Below, in pieces: positions 34,186 to 42,546 of a DNA stretch of 64,000 bases. The DNA comes from Salegentibacter sp. (GTDB lineage Bacteria > Bacteroidota > Bacteroidia > Flavobacteriales > Flavobacteriaceae). The first letter of the stretch is position 1. Each line of letters opens with the position of its first letter. The notes beneath the pieces were generated by a model, which was not told the DNA's origin, searched no databases, and saw only the letters and a program-made list of their open reading frames with translations. The position numbers were made by a program, and so were the translations under genes. Location: positions 1,552,514 to 1,616,513 of the forward strand of contig CP051246.1 in assembly GCA_017795085.1 (NCBI GenBank), read 5' to 3'.

Positions 34186-34322
34186 TAAGACCTGCTAATT
34201 TTATTCGATAATCAAAATAAATCCCCGGTATTTACCTGCCCGTCCGGTAGATTAAATCAGTTGGGAAAATAAAAATGATAAAAGCGCTAAAATATTATCT
34301 TTGGAGTATTTACAACTATATT

Positions 34323-35282
34323 ATGAGTTTTGACCCCTTAAAACGATTTGACCGCATTGTAGCTATTCTTATACAATTACAATCTAAAAAAGTGGTTAAG
34401 GCACAGGAACTGGCAGATCGGTTTGAAGTAAGTCTACGTACTATTTATCGTGACATTAAAACGCTGGAAAATTCAGGAGTCCCTATTTATAGTGAAGCCG
34501 GACTTGGGTATTCTATAGTAGATGGGTATCGTTTACCACCGGTAATGTTTACCCGTGAAGAGGCAGGAAGTTTTGTTGCTGCTGAAAAATTAATGCAGAA
34601 ATTTACCGATAAATCTATAGGAAAGCATTACGAATCGGCTATGTTTAAATTGAAATCGGTTTTACGTGGTTCGGAAAAAGATTGGGTTTCTGCTATAGAA
34701 TCACAAGTATTTATAAATTCTTGTGAAGATCTTTTTAACAAAGATGTGCCCGACGCCTTGCAAATTTTATTTGAAAGTATTGCTGAAAAACGTCAGGTCT
34801 ATTTCAATTATCATTCACTACATTCTGAAAATCCAACTTCTCGACAAATTGAACCGGTAGGACTTTTTCACGAAAATCAGCATTGGTATGTAATGGCTTA
34901 TTGCCATTTGCGAAAAAACTATCGGCAATTTCGTACAGATAGGATTCTGAAAATAGAACGTACCTCACAGACATTTACACGCGAACACCCCACTTTAGAT
35001 CATTTTTTAGAGAAAACAATTCCAAAAGATTCCACCAAAATTCGAATTCTGGTCGCTAAAGAAGTGATAAAATACATCAAATCCGGCCGAAAGTATTACG
35101 GATTTGTTTCAGAGAAAATTGTAGGAAACCAGGTAGAGATGACTTTTATGTCCAAGGATTGGAAAGACGGCTTTGCCCGTTGGTATTTAATGTTTGGCGA
35201 TTATGCAAAAATCCTGGAACCGAAATGCCTAAAACACCGAATAAAAGAAATCATTCAAAAAACTGATGAGGGGCTTCGGTAA
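34323..35282 (+). CDS. YafY-type transcriptional regulator (HTH + WYL domain)
   Basis: It starts at MSFDPLKRFDRIVAILIQLQ (319 residues); the longer frame upstream is not needed. Residues 1-60 are a winged helix (KAQELADRFEVSLRTIYRDI). Residues about 130-215 are a WYL ligand-binding domain (RQVYFNYHS, then QIEPVGLFHENQHWYVMAYC), followed by a WCX extension. WYL regulators sense nucleic acids or small ligands. It is divergent from the VOC/SRPBCC/RibD operon and shares the palindromic region with it, so it probably controls that operon and itself. Confidence 0.88.
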   Translation: MSFDPLKRFDRIVAILIQLQSKKVVKAQELADRFEVSLRTIYRDIKTLENSGVPIYSEAGLGYSIVDGYRLPPVMFTREEAGSFVAAEKLMQKFTDKSIGKHYESAMFKLKSVLRGSEKDWVSAIESQVFINSCEDLFNKDVPDALQILFESIAEKRQVYFNYHSLHSENPTSRQIEPVGLFHENQHWYVMAYCHLRKNYRQFRTDRILKIERTSQTFTREHPTLDHFLEKTIPKDSTKIRILVAKEVIKYIKSGRKYYGFVSEKIVGNQVEMTFMSKDWKDGFARWYLMFGDYAKILEPKCLKHRIKEIIQKTDEGLR

Positions 35283-35398
35283 ATTAACTATCGGTCTCAA
35301 ACCCAGGAAGCATTAAAACCCAAGACTTCCCGAAAACCTAGGACAAAATAGTATTCCGAAACGAGACCATTATCGGGTATAATCTTTAAAAGTGTAAA

Positions 35399-35941
35399 AT
35401 GAAAAGTAAATGTATAGCCTTATTACGCGGAATTAACGTAGGCGGTCACAAAAAAGTGCCAATGGCCGACCTGAAAAAAATGATGACAGATTTAGGATTC
35501 GAAAATATAAAAACCCTGCTTAATTCAGGAAATGTTGTGTTTTCCACCTCTGAAAAAAATATAAAAATCCTGGAAAATCGTATTGCTGAAGCTTTGGAAG
35601 AAACCTTTGACTTTCCAGTACCTGTTTTAGTTAGAAAAGCAACAGATTTTCAAAAGTTGATTAAAAATAATCCTTTTGGAAATATTGAAATACACAAAGA
35701 TATTCGGCTTTACGTCACATTCTTAAAAAGCCCTGCAAAAAATACTCATTTTGAAATTCCCTGGCTTTCTGAAGATCGGTCTTATCAAATTATTGATTTT
35801 TCAGGTTCAGAAATTATAAGTGTCTTAGATGTTTCTGAAAAAAAGACTACCGATGCTATGAAAATTCTGGAAGATAACTTCGGAAAAGAGCTTACCACCC
35901 GAAATTGGAACACACTTATAAAACTTGAAAAACATTTATAA
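35399..35941 (+). CDS. DUF1697 protein
   Basis: The 180-residue protein has the clear DUF1697 opening CIALLRGINVGGHKKVPMADL, then LLNSGNVVFST and the end TTRNWNTLIKLEKHL. The family forms ferredoxin-like pairs of unknown function. It is followed by a strong hairpin. It probably has its own promoter, 116 bases behind the WYL gene. Confidence 0.88.
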   Translation: MKSKCIALLRGINVGGHKKVPMADLKKMMTDLGFENIKTLLNSGNVVFSTSEKNIKILENRIAEALEETFDFPVPVLVRKATDFQKLIKNNPFGNIEIHKDIRLYVTFLKSPAKNTHFEIPWLSEDRSYQIIDFSGSEIISVLDVSEKKTTDAMKILEDNFGKELTTRNWNTLIKLEKHL

Positions 35942-35944
35942 TAA

Positions 35945-35983
35945 TTGAAGCCGTCTAAAAATGGATTTTTCAAACGGCTTCAA
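35945..35983. terminator. Hairpin terminator between DUF1697 and the small FDLEDCDNILR gene
   Basis: TTGAAGCCGT pairs with ACGGCTTCAA; inside, AAAAAT-GG-ATTTTT forms a second stem. It lies between two convergent genes and likely ends both transcripts, although the T-run is weak. Confidence 0.65.
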
Positions 35984-35985
35984 TA

Positions 35986-36201
35986 CTATTCTAATTCTTC
36001 ACATTTAAAACCAAAGTAGTTCAAAGTCATCAAAACTTTATCAGGAAATAATCTTTGGGCTTCAAATCGAAGTATATTATCGCAATCTTCCAGATCAAAA
36101 TTCCAATTTTCTCCGGAAGAAATTAAATTATCCAGGGCATCTTGTAACTGTTGTACCTGGATTTCATTTTTCACCGAGGTTTTAAAGACCAATACTTTCA
36201 T
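35986..36201 (-). CDS. Small FDLEDCDNILR protein, HMA-like fold, copy 2
   Basis: It starts at MKVLVFKTSVKNEI (71 residues). The predicted order of strands and helices resembles the heavy-metal-associated fold, again without CxxC. NFDLEDCDNILRFE matches the copy at 28723-28944 except for one residue, and the N-terminal VFKT is shared; the helices differ. A second Cys is near the end (GFKCEELE). Unknown function. The two copies enclose the VOC/RibD operon and the WYL gene. Confidence 0.7.
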   Translation of the reverse strand: MKVLVFKTSVKNEIQVQQLQDALDNLISSGENWNFDLEDCDNILRFEAQRLFPDKVLMTLNYFGFKCEELE

Positions 36202-36283
36202 AAGTAAACACAAGCATTTGATTATAAAAAAGTAACAAAATCTATAGGTGCGATTAAACCCGCTAGCAGAAATGACTGATAGT

Positions 36284-36775
36284 TTATCGCTCCCAAAAAG
36301 CCGGCGGCTCTACCCCAAGCGAACGCAAATAAACATAGCCCTGGCCGCGATGATGAATTTCATTATCAATAAAATAAAAAATATTCTCCCAGACTTTGCC
36401 TTCATATTGCCCAAAAGATTTTATGGTTTCAGAAAAGCGTTCGGGTTTTATCTGTGGCCAATATTCTTCAATTTCAGCACTCGCCTTATCCCAGGCATTA
36501 AGAAGGTTTTGCTTTTTATTTTGATGATCAAAATTTTCCTGTAATTCTGCCGGTTTTCCTGTGGCAATTTCTTTAATCCCCGGGGCGGCTATACCTAAAA
36601 GTTCCTGAATCATTTCAGCAAAAGTCCGCATTCCCCCAATAGAATAATTGAACAGTTTATCTTCCGGAAAAGCTGCAATAGTTCTACGGGTAAGGCCCTG
36701 GTGACCTTTTAAATGTGCCAGTAATTCTTCAGCAACAATTACCTGTTCTTTTTTGTTGGTGACTCTAGTGTCCAT
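36284..36775 (-). CDS. Cytoplasmic DinB-family protein
   Basis: The 163-residue protein has four predicted helices: AEELLAHLKGHQGLTRRTI, MRTFAEMIQELLG, a third with NLLNAWDKASAEIEEYW, and a last with FIDNEIHHRGQGYVYLR. Histidines in the first helix and in NEIHHRGQ are placed like DinB metal ligands. It is cytoplasmic (no signal). It lies 20 bases behind the NmrA-like gene in the same direction, so the pair is an operon facing the DJ-1/AraC regulator. Confidence 0.85.
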   Translation of the reverse strand: MDTRVTNKKEQVIVAEELLAHLKGHQGLTRRTIAAFPEDKLFNYSIGGMRTFAEMIQELLGIAAPGIKEIATGKPAELQENFDHQNKKQNLLNAWDKASAEIEEYWPQIKPERFSETIKSFGQYEGKVWENIFYFIDNEIHHRGQGYVYLRSLGVEPPAFWER

Positions 36776-36795
36776 AATTTATAAAATTTAAAGGA

Positions 36796-37647
36796 TTAAT
36801 TAATTTCTTTATTTAAATATTCGTAAAAAGTAGTTCCTGCCTTTTGAGTATTGTTTTCCGGCATGGTTTTTCCTTCAATCACAGCCTGTGTCATTTTTAT
36901 AAGTCCTTTTCCTGCACTTTCAGAAAATCCAGCATTATCTAAATGCTCTTTCCATTTTTCAGGAGGAATTGGCAATACCGCTATATTTTGTTGTAATACT
37001 TCAGAAAAAATAGTGGCAATATCATTAGTAGAATACTGTTTAGGCCCTTCAAGCTCAATAGTTTTTGAACCCAGTGTTTTATCCTTAATTAGATTTGCAG
37101 CAAATTCCCCTACAGCTTTTGGAGAAATCATGGGTATTTTTAAATCCGGTGGAAAGAAACTTGGTAGTATCTTTTCTTTTTTAACCAAGGGCAAATAATT
37201 CAGCCAATTACTAAAATAGTAAGCAGGTCTTAAGAAAATTCGGGTTTTAAGACTTTGAGAATCCAATTTTTCAAGATTATGTGAAAGCAAAAGATTACCG
37301 GTAGCCTGATTATGGTGTGCCCCCATAGAAGAAAGACCTACAATTTTTTGAACCTGGTTTATTTGAAGGGCATTTTTATAATTTTGAAGAAGAATTTCAT
37401 GCTCTTTAAAAATATCAGGAGACCTCATATTTTCAGGGGTGATTAAAAAAGCAGTTTTAACGCCTTTAAAAGCGTGTTTCATTGCCTCGCCATCCCGGTA
37501 ATCAGCTATTTTTATATTAATTCCCTTTTCCTTTAAATTACCCGATGTAGCACTATTTCTAATTACAGTCACTACAGGTTCTTCTGGGATAAGTGATTTA
37601 ATTACAGCACTACCTACACGCCCGGTGCCTCCTAAAATAAGATTCAT
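36796..37647 (-). CDS. NmrA-like NAD(P)-binding protein
   Basis: It starts at MNLILGGTGRVGSAVIKSL (283 residues); the longer frame would run into the -7 box of its promoter. The Rossmann motif is GGTGRVG (6-12), followed by VIRNSATSGNLKEKGI (NADP-type Arg after strand 2). FLITPENMRSPDIF and an atypical SDR C-terminal half complete it. Relatives act as quinone or azo reductases or redox sensors. It is operonic with the DinB gene and has a palindrome in its promoter. Confidence 0.85.
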   Translation of the reverse strand: MNLILGGTGRVGSAVIKSLIPEEPVVTVIRNSATSGNLKEKGINIKIADYRDGEAMKHAFKGVKTAFLITPENMRSPDIFKEHEILLQNYKNALQINQVQKIVGLSSMGAHHNQATGNLLLSHNLEKLDSQSLKTRIFLRPAYYFSNWLNYLPLVKKEKILPSFFPPDLKIPMISPKAVGEFAANLIKDKTLGSKTIELEGPKQYSTNDIATIFSEVLQQNIAVLPIPPEKWKEHLDNAGFSESAGKGLIKMTQAVIEGKTMPENNTQKAGTTFYEYLNKEIN

Positions 37648-37671
37648 TGCTTTTCTTCTTGGTTTATACAT

Positions 37672-37679
37672 CAAAGTTA
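37672..37679 (-). promoter_or_regulatory. -7 box of the NmrA/DinB operon
   Basis: Read on the minus strand this is TAACTTTG, a full match to TAnnTTTG, 24 bases before the chosen ATG. The palindrome at 37691-37706 covers the place where the -33 element should be. Confidence 0.55.
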
Positions 37680-37690
37680 ACCAGGTAGGG

Positions 37691-37706
37691 TGACAAAGGT
37701 TTGTCA
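37691..37706. promoter_or_regulatory. Palindromic operator candidate, site 2 (TGACAAA-GG-TTTGTCA)
   Basis: This is a perfect seven-base inverted repeat around GG, followed by GCAGG. It shares TGACAA, TTGTCA and the GCAGG flank with site 1 at 34170. It lies 12 bases upstream of the -7 box of the NmrA/DinB operon, over its -33 region, the usual place for a repressor or activator overlap. Confidence 0.65.
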
Positions 37707-37742
37707 GCAGGAAATAAAAAAGTTTAATAATCTTTTAAAGCT

Positions 37743-37771
37743 TGTTAATACTGAATTTTATAGTAACTTTA
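37743..37771 (+). promoter_or_regulatory. Putative promoter of the DJ-1/AraC regulator gene
   Basis: TTG at 37743, then 18 bases, then TAACTTTA; one base differs from the Bacteroidota -7 consensus. The ATG follows 120 bases later. Confidence 0.4.
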
Positions 37772-37890
37772 ATCCTCTGACTTTCAGATTATGAAAGTCC
37801 ATAATAGGCATGTAAATTAAAAATAGCCAGTACCACCGGCAAAAACAAAACCTCCCAAAAAACGGGCAGTGGTTTATAAATTATATAGTA

Positions 37891-38877
37891 ATGAAAAAGC
37901 ATATTTCCATACTTATCCCTAAAGGCCATACCAGTTTAGTGAATATTGTAGGTTCGCAGCAGATTTTTAACCAGGTAAATAGTTTTTTACGACAACGCGA
38001 TAAACCTCCTCTTTTTGAAGTAGAATTGGTTGGAGTTTCCAGTCCTATCGAACAATCTAACGGACTTTTTTCAGTAAAGCCGGAAAAAATGATAAGTGAA
38101 ATTGATAAAACTGACTTGATAATAATTCCGGCTATTCACGACGAGCCTGAACTCACTCTGGAAAGAAATAATGAATTTATTCCCTGGTTGAAGAGACAGT
38201 ATAATTCAGGCGCAGAAATTGCAAGTTTGTGTGTTGCAGCTTTTTTTCTTGCTGAAATTGGACTTTTAGACGGAAAACAATGCTCTACACATTGGATTCA
38301 TGCTGAAGATTTTAAATCACGATACCCAAAAGTCAACCTGGTAGCCGATAAAATTTTAACTGAAGATTCAGGAATTTATACCAGTGGTGGGGCTTATTCC
38401 TACCTTAATTTACTTCTTTATTTAATCGAAAAATATGCCGGCCGGGAAATGGCAATCCTTACCTCCAAAGCTTTTATGATTGATATGGATAAAGCTGAAC
38501 AATCAGCATTTCGAATTTTTGAAGGACAAAAAGACCACGGAGATTTAGTGATAGAAAAAGTACAAAAACATATTGAAAATCATTTTCAGAAAAAACTAAA
38601 TGTAGAAGACCTGGCCGATAAGTTTGCCCTTAGCCGTAGAAGTCTCGAACGGCGTTTTAAAAAAGCTACCAATAATACCATAAGTCGCTATATACAACGC
38701 GTAAAAGTGGAAGCCGCCAAACGCAGCCTGGAATCCACCCGGGAAAAAGTTGGAGAAGTAATGTTTGAAGTTGGGTATTCCGATGAAAAAGCTTTTAGAA
38801 ATACCTTTAAAAAAATTACCGGTATTTCACCGGTACAGTACCGTAACAAATACAATCGGGAACGGGCAAGCGCTTAA
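37891..38877 (+). CDS. DJ-1/PfpI-AraC transcriptional regulator (GlxA-like)
   Basis: The 328-residue protein has a DJ-1/PfpI-like domain (1-190) with Cys114 in the nucleophile-elbow segment ASLCVAAFFLAE. A double helix-turn-helix AraC domain follows (about 225-322): FALSRRSLERRFKKATNN and VMFEVGYSDEKAFRNTFKK, ending GISPVQYRNKY. Such regulators often respond to reactive metabolites. It is divergent from the NmrA/DinB operon and its best target is that operon. Whether it, or the WYL protein, binds the palindrome is open. Confidence 0.9.
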   Translation: MKKHISILIPKGHTSLVNIVGSQQIFNQVNSFLRQRDKPPLFEVELVGVSSPIEQSNGLFSVKPEKMISEIDKTDLIIIPAIHDEPELTLERNNEFIPWLKRQYNSGAEIASLCVAAFFLAEIGLLDGKQCSTHWIHAEDFKSRYPKVNLVADKILTEDSGIYTSGGAYSYLNLLLYLIEKYAGREMAILTSKAFMIDMDKAEQSAFRIFEGQKDHGDLVIEKVQKHIENHFQKKLNVEDLADKFALSRRSLERRFKKATNNTISRYIQRVKVEAAKRSLESTREKVGEVMFEVGYSDEKAFRNTFKKITGISPVQYRNKYNRERASA

Positions 38878-38918
38878 AAATAAAAACCTTTTCGAATAAA
38901 TTACATCACTCCCCCAAG

Positions 38919-41837
38919 TTAAATCAAAGCTTCCCTTAAAATGCTTACCGGGTGTTGGGCAATGCGTTTAGTGCCATCGAAAATCTGGTGGCGGCAACTC
39001 GTTCCATTGGCTGAAATTACAGTTTTTTCATCAGCTTTTCTCACCGCCGGAAATAAGGTTTGCTCTCCAATATTCATACTTACTTCGTAATGTTCCTTTT
39101 CATAGCCAAAAGATCCGGCCATCCCACAGCAACCCGAAGGAATAATGCTTACCTTAAAATTCTTCGGAAGGTTTAAAATATCAAAAGTCACCGCAGTATT
39201 TGAAAGTGCTTTTTGATGGCAATGTCCGTGGATTTTAACGGTCTTTTCTTCGGAAGTAAATTGCTCCGGTTCAATATTACCAAGAGCCATCTCCTTTTTC
39301 ACGAATTCTTCAATTATAAAACTATTTTCGGCCAGTTTTTCCGCGTCAACTTTATTATTGGCCAAGCGTAAATATTCGTCACGAAAACTTAAGACAGCTG
39401 AAGGCTCCAGGCCAATTAAGGGAGTGGCTTCTGAAACCAAATCTTTAAAAATATCAATATTTTTATTGGCAAAAACTTTAGCTTCATCCAAAAATCCTTT
39501 GGAGATATGGCTGCGCCCGCTTTCTTCGTGTTTTACAAATTCAACTCGGTAATTTAACTGATGTAAAAGTTCCAGCGCATCAATTCCTATTGCTGAATCG
39601 AGAAAATTAGTGAATTCATCATTAAAGAAATAAACGGTTTTTATAGCATTTTCAAGCTGAAAACGCTTCTTGTTCTTTTGATAATAATTTTCCAGGGTTT
39701 GTTTGCCTAAAATTGGCAAACTCCGCTCGGGTGCCACTCCCATCATTTTTTTTGCGATTCCGGAAGTCAAGGAATTTTTAAAGAAAAAGTTGGCAATTCC
39801 AGGGGTTTTTGAAGCCAGACTATTCATCTTGGCATTATTGGCAAAAGCTTTACTTCGCAAACTCTTTCCGTTTTCTCTCTGATATTGATACTGGAATTCG
39901 GCTTTTAAAGCAGCTACATCTACACTGGAAGGGCATTCACTTTTACAACCTTTACAGCTAATACAAAGGTCAAATGCTTCTTTGATTTCATCGTGAGCAA
40001 AACGGTTGCTTTTATCAGAATTGGTCAAAAATTCGCGCAGCGTATTGGCACGAGCACGAGTAGTGTCTTTTTCATCTTTAGTGGCTCGATAACTCGGACA
40101 CATGGTGCCGCCTGCTTCGGCCGATTTTCGGCAATCACCACTACCGTTACATTTTTCGGCCAGGCGTAAAATACCCTCAGATTCCGAGAAATCCATCAGG
40201 GTCTTAATTTCCGGTTCTTTTCGATCGGGTTGATAGCGTAATGAACTATCCATGGGCGCCGCATTAATAATCTTACCAGGATTAAAAATATTATCGGAGT
40301 CAAAAGTGAATTTAAGCTCTTTGATGAGTTGAAAATTTTTAGGACCAATCATCAATTCTATAAATTCGGCGCGTACGCGGCCGTCTCCATGTTCCCCGCT
40401 TAAAGAACCATTATATTTCTTGACCAGTTTGGCCACATCGGTGGTGATCTCCCGAAACATTTGTACGCCTTCCGACTTTTTCAAATCAAGAATAGGCCTT
40501 AAATGAATTTCCCCGGCTCCCGCGTGCGCATAATACACGGCATCCTGGTCATATTTTTTCATTATTTCAGCAAATTCCGAAATATAATCGGCTAAATAAG
40601 GAATAGCCACAGCAGTATCTTCAATACAGGCTACTGCTTTTTTATCTCCTATAATATTTCCCAAAAGTCCCAGACCGGCTTTACGTAATTCCATTGCCAT
40701 TTCGATCTGCCCTCCCATTAAAACGGGATAAGCATAACTTAAATTGGAAGCTCTTAAGGTCTCTAAAACACGTTGACTTTGCTCCTGGACTTCCTGGGTT
40801 GTATTTGCCCTTATTTCCAACATTAAAATCGCCTTGGGGTCTCCTTCTATAAAAAAACGGTTTTCTTTGTATTTAAGGTTTTGTTTAGTGCAATCTAAGA
40901 TGGTTTTATCCATCATTTCACAAGTATAGAGTGAATGCTCCATCACCGGGACCACAGCTTGCATACAACTTTCTATACTGTTAAAATGCGCAGCGATCAT
41001 CGCGGCTTCGGGAGGTTGTAAATCATCCAATTGTAGCGTGATTTCAGTGGTAAGCGCCAGGGTACCCTCACTCCCCGACAAAAGTTTAGCCAGGTTTAAA
41101 GGCTCTTCTATTCCCTCGGAAAAAACTTCAGTAAATAACAGTTCATCTATAGCATATCCGGTATTTCTTCTGTGTAAACTATGTGGTGGATATTGCTCTA
41201 CAATTTCTTTTCTATTTTCTTCTGAAGAAAGTTGCTCGTTTAATTTTCGGTAGATTTCTCCTTCCAGTGAATCTAATTTTAACTTCTGCTGAAATTCCTC
41301 CTTAGTAATATCTTTAAATTCAACTTCGCTACCGTCACTTAAGATGGTTTTTAAAGAAATCAGTTTTTCCCGGGTGGTACCATATTTAATTGAAGTAGTC
41401 CCGCTGGAATTATTCCCTACCATCCCGCCAATCATACAACGGTTGGATGTGGAAGTGTTCGGTCCAAAAAAGAGTCCGTACGGTGCTAAAAACCTATTTA
41501 AATCGTCACGAATAACACCGGGTTGCACCCTTAGGGTTTTTGCCTGTTCGTCTATACTTATAATATTGGTAAAGTGTTTGGAAACATCTACTACAATACC
41601 ATCTCCAACACACTGCCCTGCAAGTGAAGTTCCCGCTGTTCGCGGAATTAATGAAGTGTTGTTCTCCCTGGCAAAATCAATAAGGAGTTTCAGGTCTTTT
41701 TTATTCTTGGGGTAACAAACCGCAAGTGGCAATTCCCTATAAACAGAGGCATCTGTGGCGTAAATAGACCGCCATAAATTATCGGTAAATAATTGTCCGT
41801 CAAGTTCCTGACCGAGTAGGTTTAATTTTTCTTTCAT
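38919..41837 (-). CDS. FAD-linked oxidase/Fe-S oxidoreductase fusion (D-lactate dehydrogenase type)
   Basis: The 972 residues carry a GlcD-like FAD domain (about 20-540; SLIPRTAGTSLAGQCVGDG, NNSSGTTSIKYG, GEHGDGRVRAEF). Two 4Fe-4S motifs follow (CNGSGDCRKSAEAGGTMCP near 565, CISCKGCKSECP near 625). Last comes a CCG-containing domain (HGHCHQKAL, GCCGMAGSFG near 920). The architecture oxidises a D-2-hydroxyacid such as D-lactate, glycolate or D-2-hydroxyglutarate and passes electrons to quinone. The substrate cannot be fixed from sequence alone. Single-gene unit. Confidence 0.88.
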   Translation of the reverse strand: MKEKLNLLGQELDGQLFTDNLWRSIYATDASVYRELPLAVCYPKNKKDLKLLIDFARENNTSLIPRTAGTSLAGQCVGDGIVVDVSKHFTNIISIDEQAKTLRVQPGVIRDDLNRFLAPYGLFFGPNTSTSNRCMIGGMVGNNSSGTTSIKYGTTREKLISLKTILSDGSEVEFKDITKEEFQQKLKLDSLEGEIYRKLNEQLSSEENRKEIVEQYPPHSLHRRNTGYAIDELLFTEVFSEGIEEPLNLAKLLSGSEGTLALTTEITLQLDDLQPPEAAMIAAHFNSIESCMQAVVPVMEHSLYTCEMMDKTILDCTKQNLKYKENRFFIEGDPKAILMLEIRANTTQEVQEQSQRVLETLRASNLSYAYPVLMGGQIEMAMELRKAGLGLLGNIIGDKKAVACIEDTAVAIPYLADYISEFAEIMKKYDQDAVYYAHAGAGEIHLRPILDLKKSEGVQMFREITTDVAKLVKKYNGSLSGEHGDGRVRAEFIELMIGPKNFQLIKELKFTFDSDNIFNPGKIINAAPMDSSLRYQPDRKEPEIKTLMDFSESEGILRLAEKCNGSGDCRKSAEAGGTMCPSYRATKDEKDTTRARANTLREFLTNSDKSNRFAHDEIKEAFDLCISCKGCKSECPSSVDVAALKAEFQYQYQRENGKSLRSKAFANNAKMNSLASKTPGIANFFFKNSLTSGIAKKMMGVAPERSLPILGKQTLENYYQKNKKRFQLENAIKTVYFFNDEFTNFLDSAIGIDALELLHQLNYRVEFVKHEESGRSHISKGFLDEAKVFANKNIDIFKDLVSEATPLIGLEPSAVLSFRDEYLRLANNKVDAEKLAENSFIIEEFVKKEMALGNIEPEQFTSEEKTVKIHGHCHQKALSNTAVTFDILNLPKNFKVSIIPSGCCGMAGSFGYEKEHYEVSMNIGEQTLFPAVRKADEKTVISANGTSCRHQIFDGTKRIAQHPVSILREALI

Positions 41838-41944
41838 AATGAGCCCCTAAAATTACATATTTTCACCTAAACCACTTAACAGATTTTTAAAGAATATTAA
41901 CAATAGATTGGCCTGTTTCAACGTTTCTATGCAAGTTTAACATT

Positions 41945-41952
41945 TAAATTTG
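41945..41952 (+). promoter_or_regulatory. Putative -7 box of the outer-membrane protein gene
   Basis: TAAATTTG fits TAnnTTTG exactly, 20 bases before the ATG at 41973. No convincing -33 element was seen. Confidence 0.4.
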
Positions 41953-41972
41953 TGCAACGAACTAAAAATCTA

Positions 41973-42482
41973 ATGAACATGAAAAAGTTGATTTTGCTTG
42001 CCGTATTCGTTTGTGGAACGGCTTTCTATTCCCAGTCTAACGCCCAAAGTATTTCTGAAAATGCACTGGGGCTAAGACTTGGTGGCGGTGATGGTATAGG
42101 CCCCGAAATCTCATACCAACGTGCTGTTGGTGGAGATAATAACCGATTGGAATTTGATCTTGGTTGGCGAAATCATAACCGTTACGATGCCTTTAAGCTA
42201 GCTGCCCTTTACCAGTGGGTTTGGAATATTGAAGGTGGATTTAACTGGTATGTTGGTGCCGGTGGTGGCGTTGGAAGTGTAGATGTAAACCGCGACTGGA
42301 GGGATGATTATCCTAATGACGGCGCCTTTTTATTTGTAGCCGGGGATATTGGTATTGAATATAATTTTGATATCCCATTATTAATTTCACTGGATTTTAG
42401 ACCGGAAATTGGGTTTAATGATTATAACGTAACCAACGATTTATCGCCAGATATAGCACTGGGGGTTAGATATCAGTTTTAA
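41973..42482 (+). CDS. Small outer-membrane beta-barrel protein
   Basis: The start is the ATG of MNMKKLILLAVFVCG (169 residues); a GTG seven codons upstream falls on the promoter box. The signal peptide ends at SNAQ. The mature part is an eight-strand-like barrel: ALGLRLGGGDGIGPEISYQR, FNWYVGAGGGVGSV and a final ALGVRYQF, the aromatic C-terminus recognised by BamA. It resembles OmpW/opacity-type small porins in layout. The gene is flanked by a clear terminator. Confidence 0.78.
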   Translation: MNMKKLILLAVFVCGTAFYSQSNAQSISENALGLRLGGGDGIGPEISYQRAVGGDNNRLEFDLGWRNHNRYDAFKLAALYQWVWNIEGGFNWYVGAGGGVGSVDVNRDWRDDYPNDGAFLFVAGDIGIEYNFDIPLLISLDFRPEIGFNDYNVTNDLSPDIALGVRYQF

Positions 42483-42504
42483 TCAGTGAATATTGTAAAA
42501 AACA

Positions 42505-42541
42505 AAGCTGCCGGGAAAATTCTTTTTCCGGCAGTTTTTTT
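42505..42541. terminator. Intrinsic terminator between the outer-membrane protein gene and bshA
   Basis: CTGCCGG (42508-42514) pairs with CCGGCAG (42528-42534), extended by GAAAA against TTTTT inside. A T-run follows. It serves the plus-strand gene, and bshA ends right behind it. Confidence 0.85.
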
Positions 42542-42546
42542 ATGCC

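Noticed and set aside
34275..34322. Longer start of the WYL regulator
   Set aside because: The extra 16 residues precede the normal winged-helix start (MSFDPLKRFDRI) and are rich in Tyr and Ile.
28723..38877. Mobile element or integron origin of the detox cluster
   Set aside because: No integrase, attachment-site repeat, transposase or tRNA was found at either end, so only a tentative cluster is reported.
41952..41972. GTG start of the outer-membrane protein at 41952
   Set aside because: The codon overlaps the TAAATTTG promoter box; the ATG at 41973 gives a proper signal peptide.
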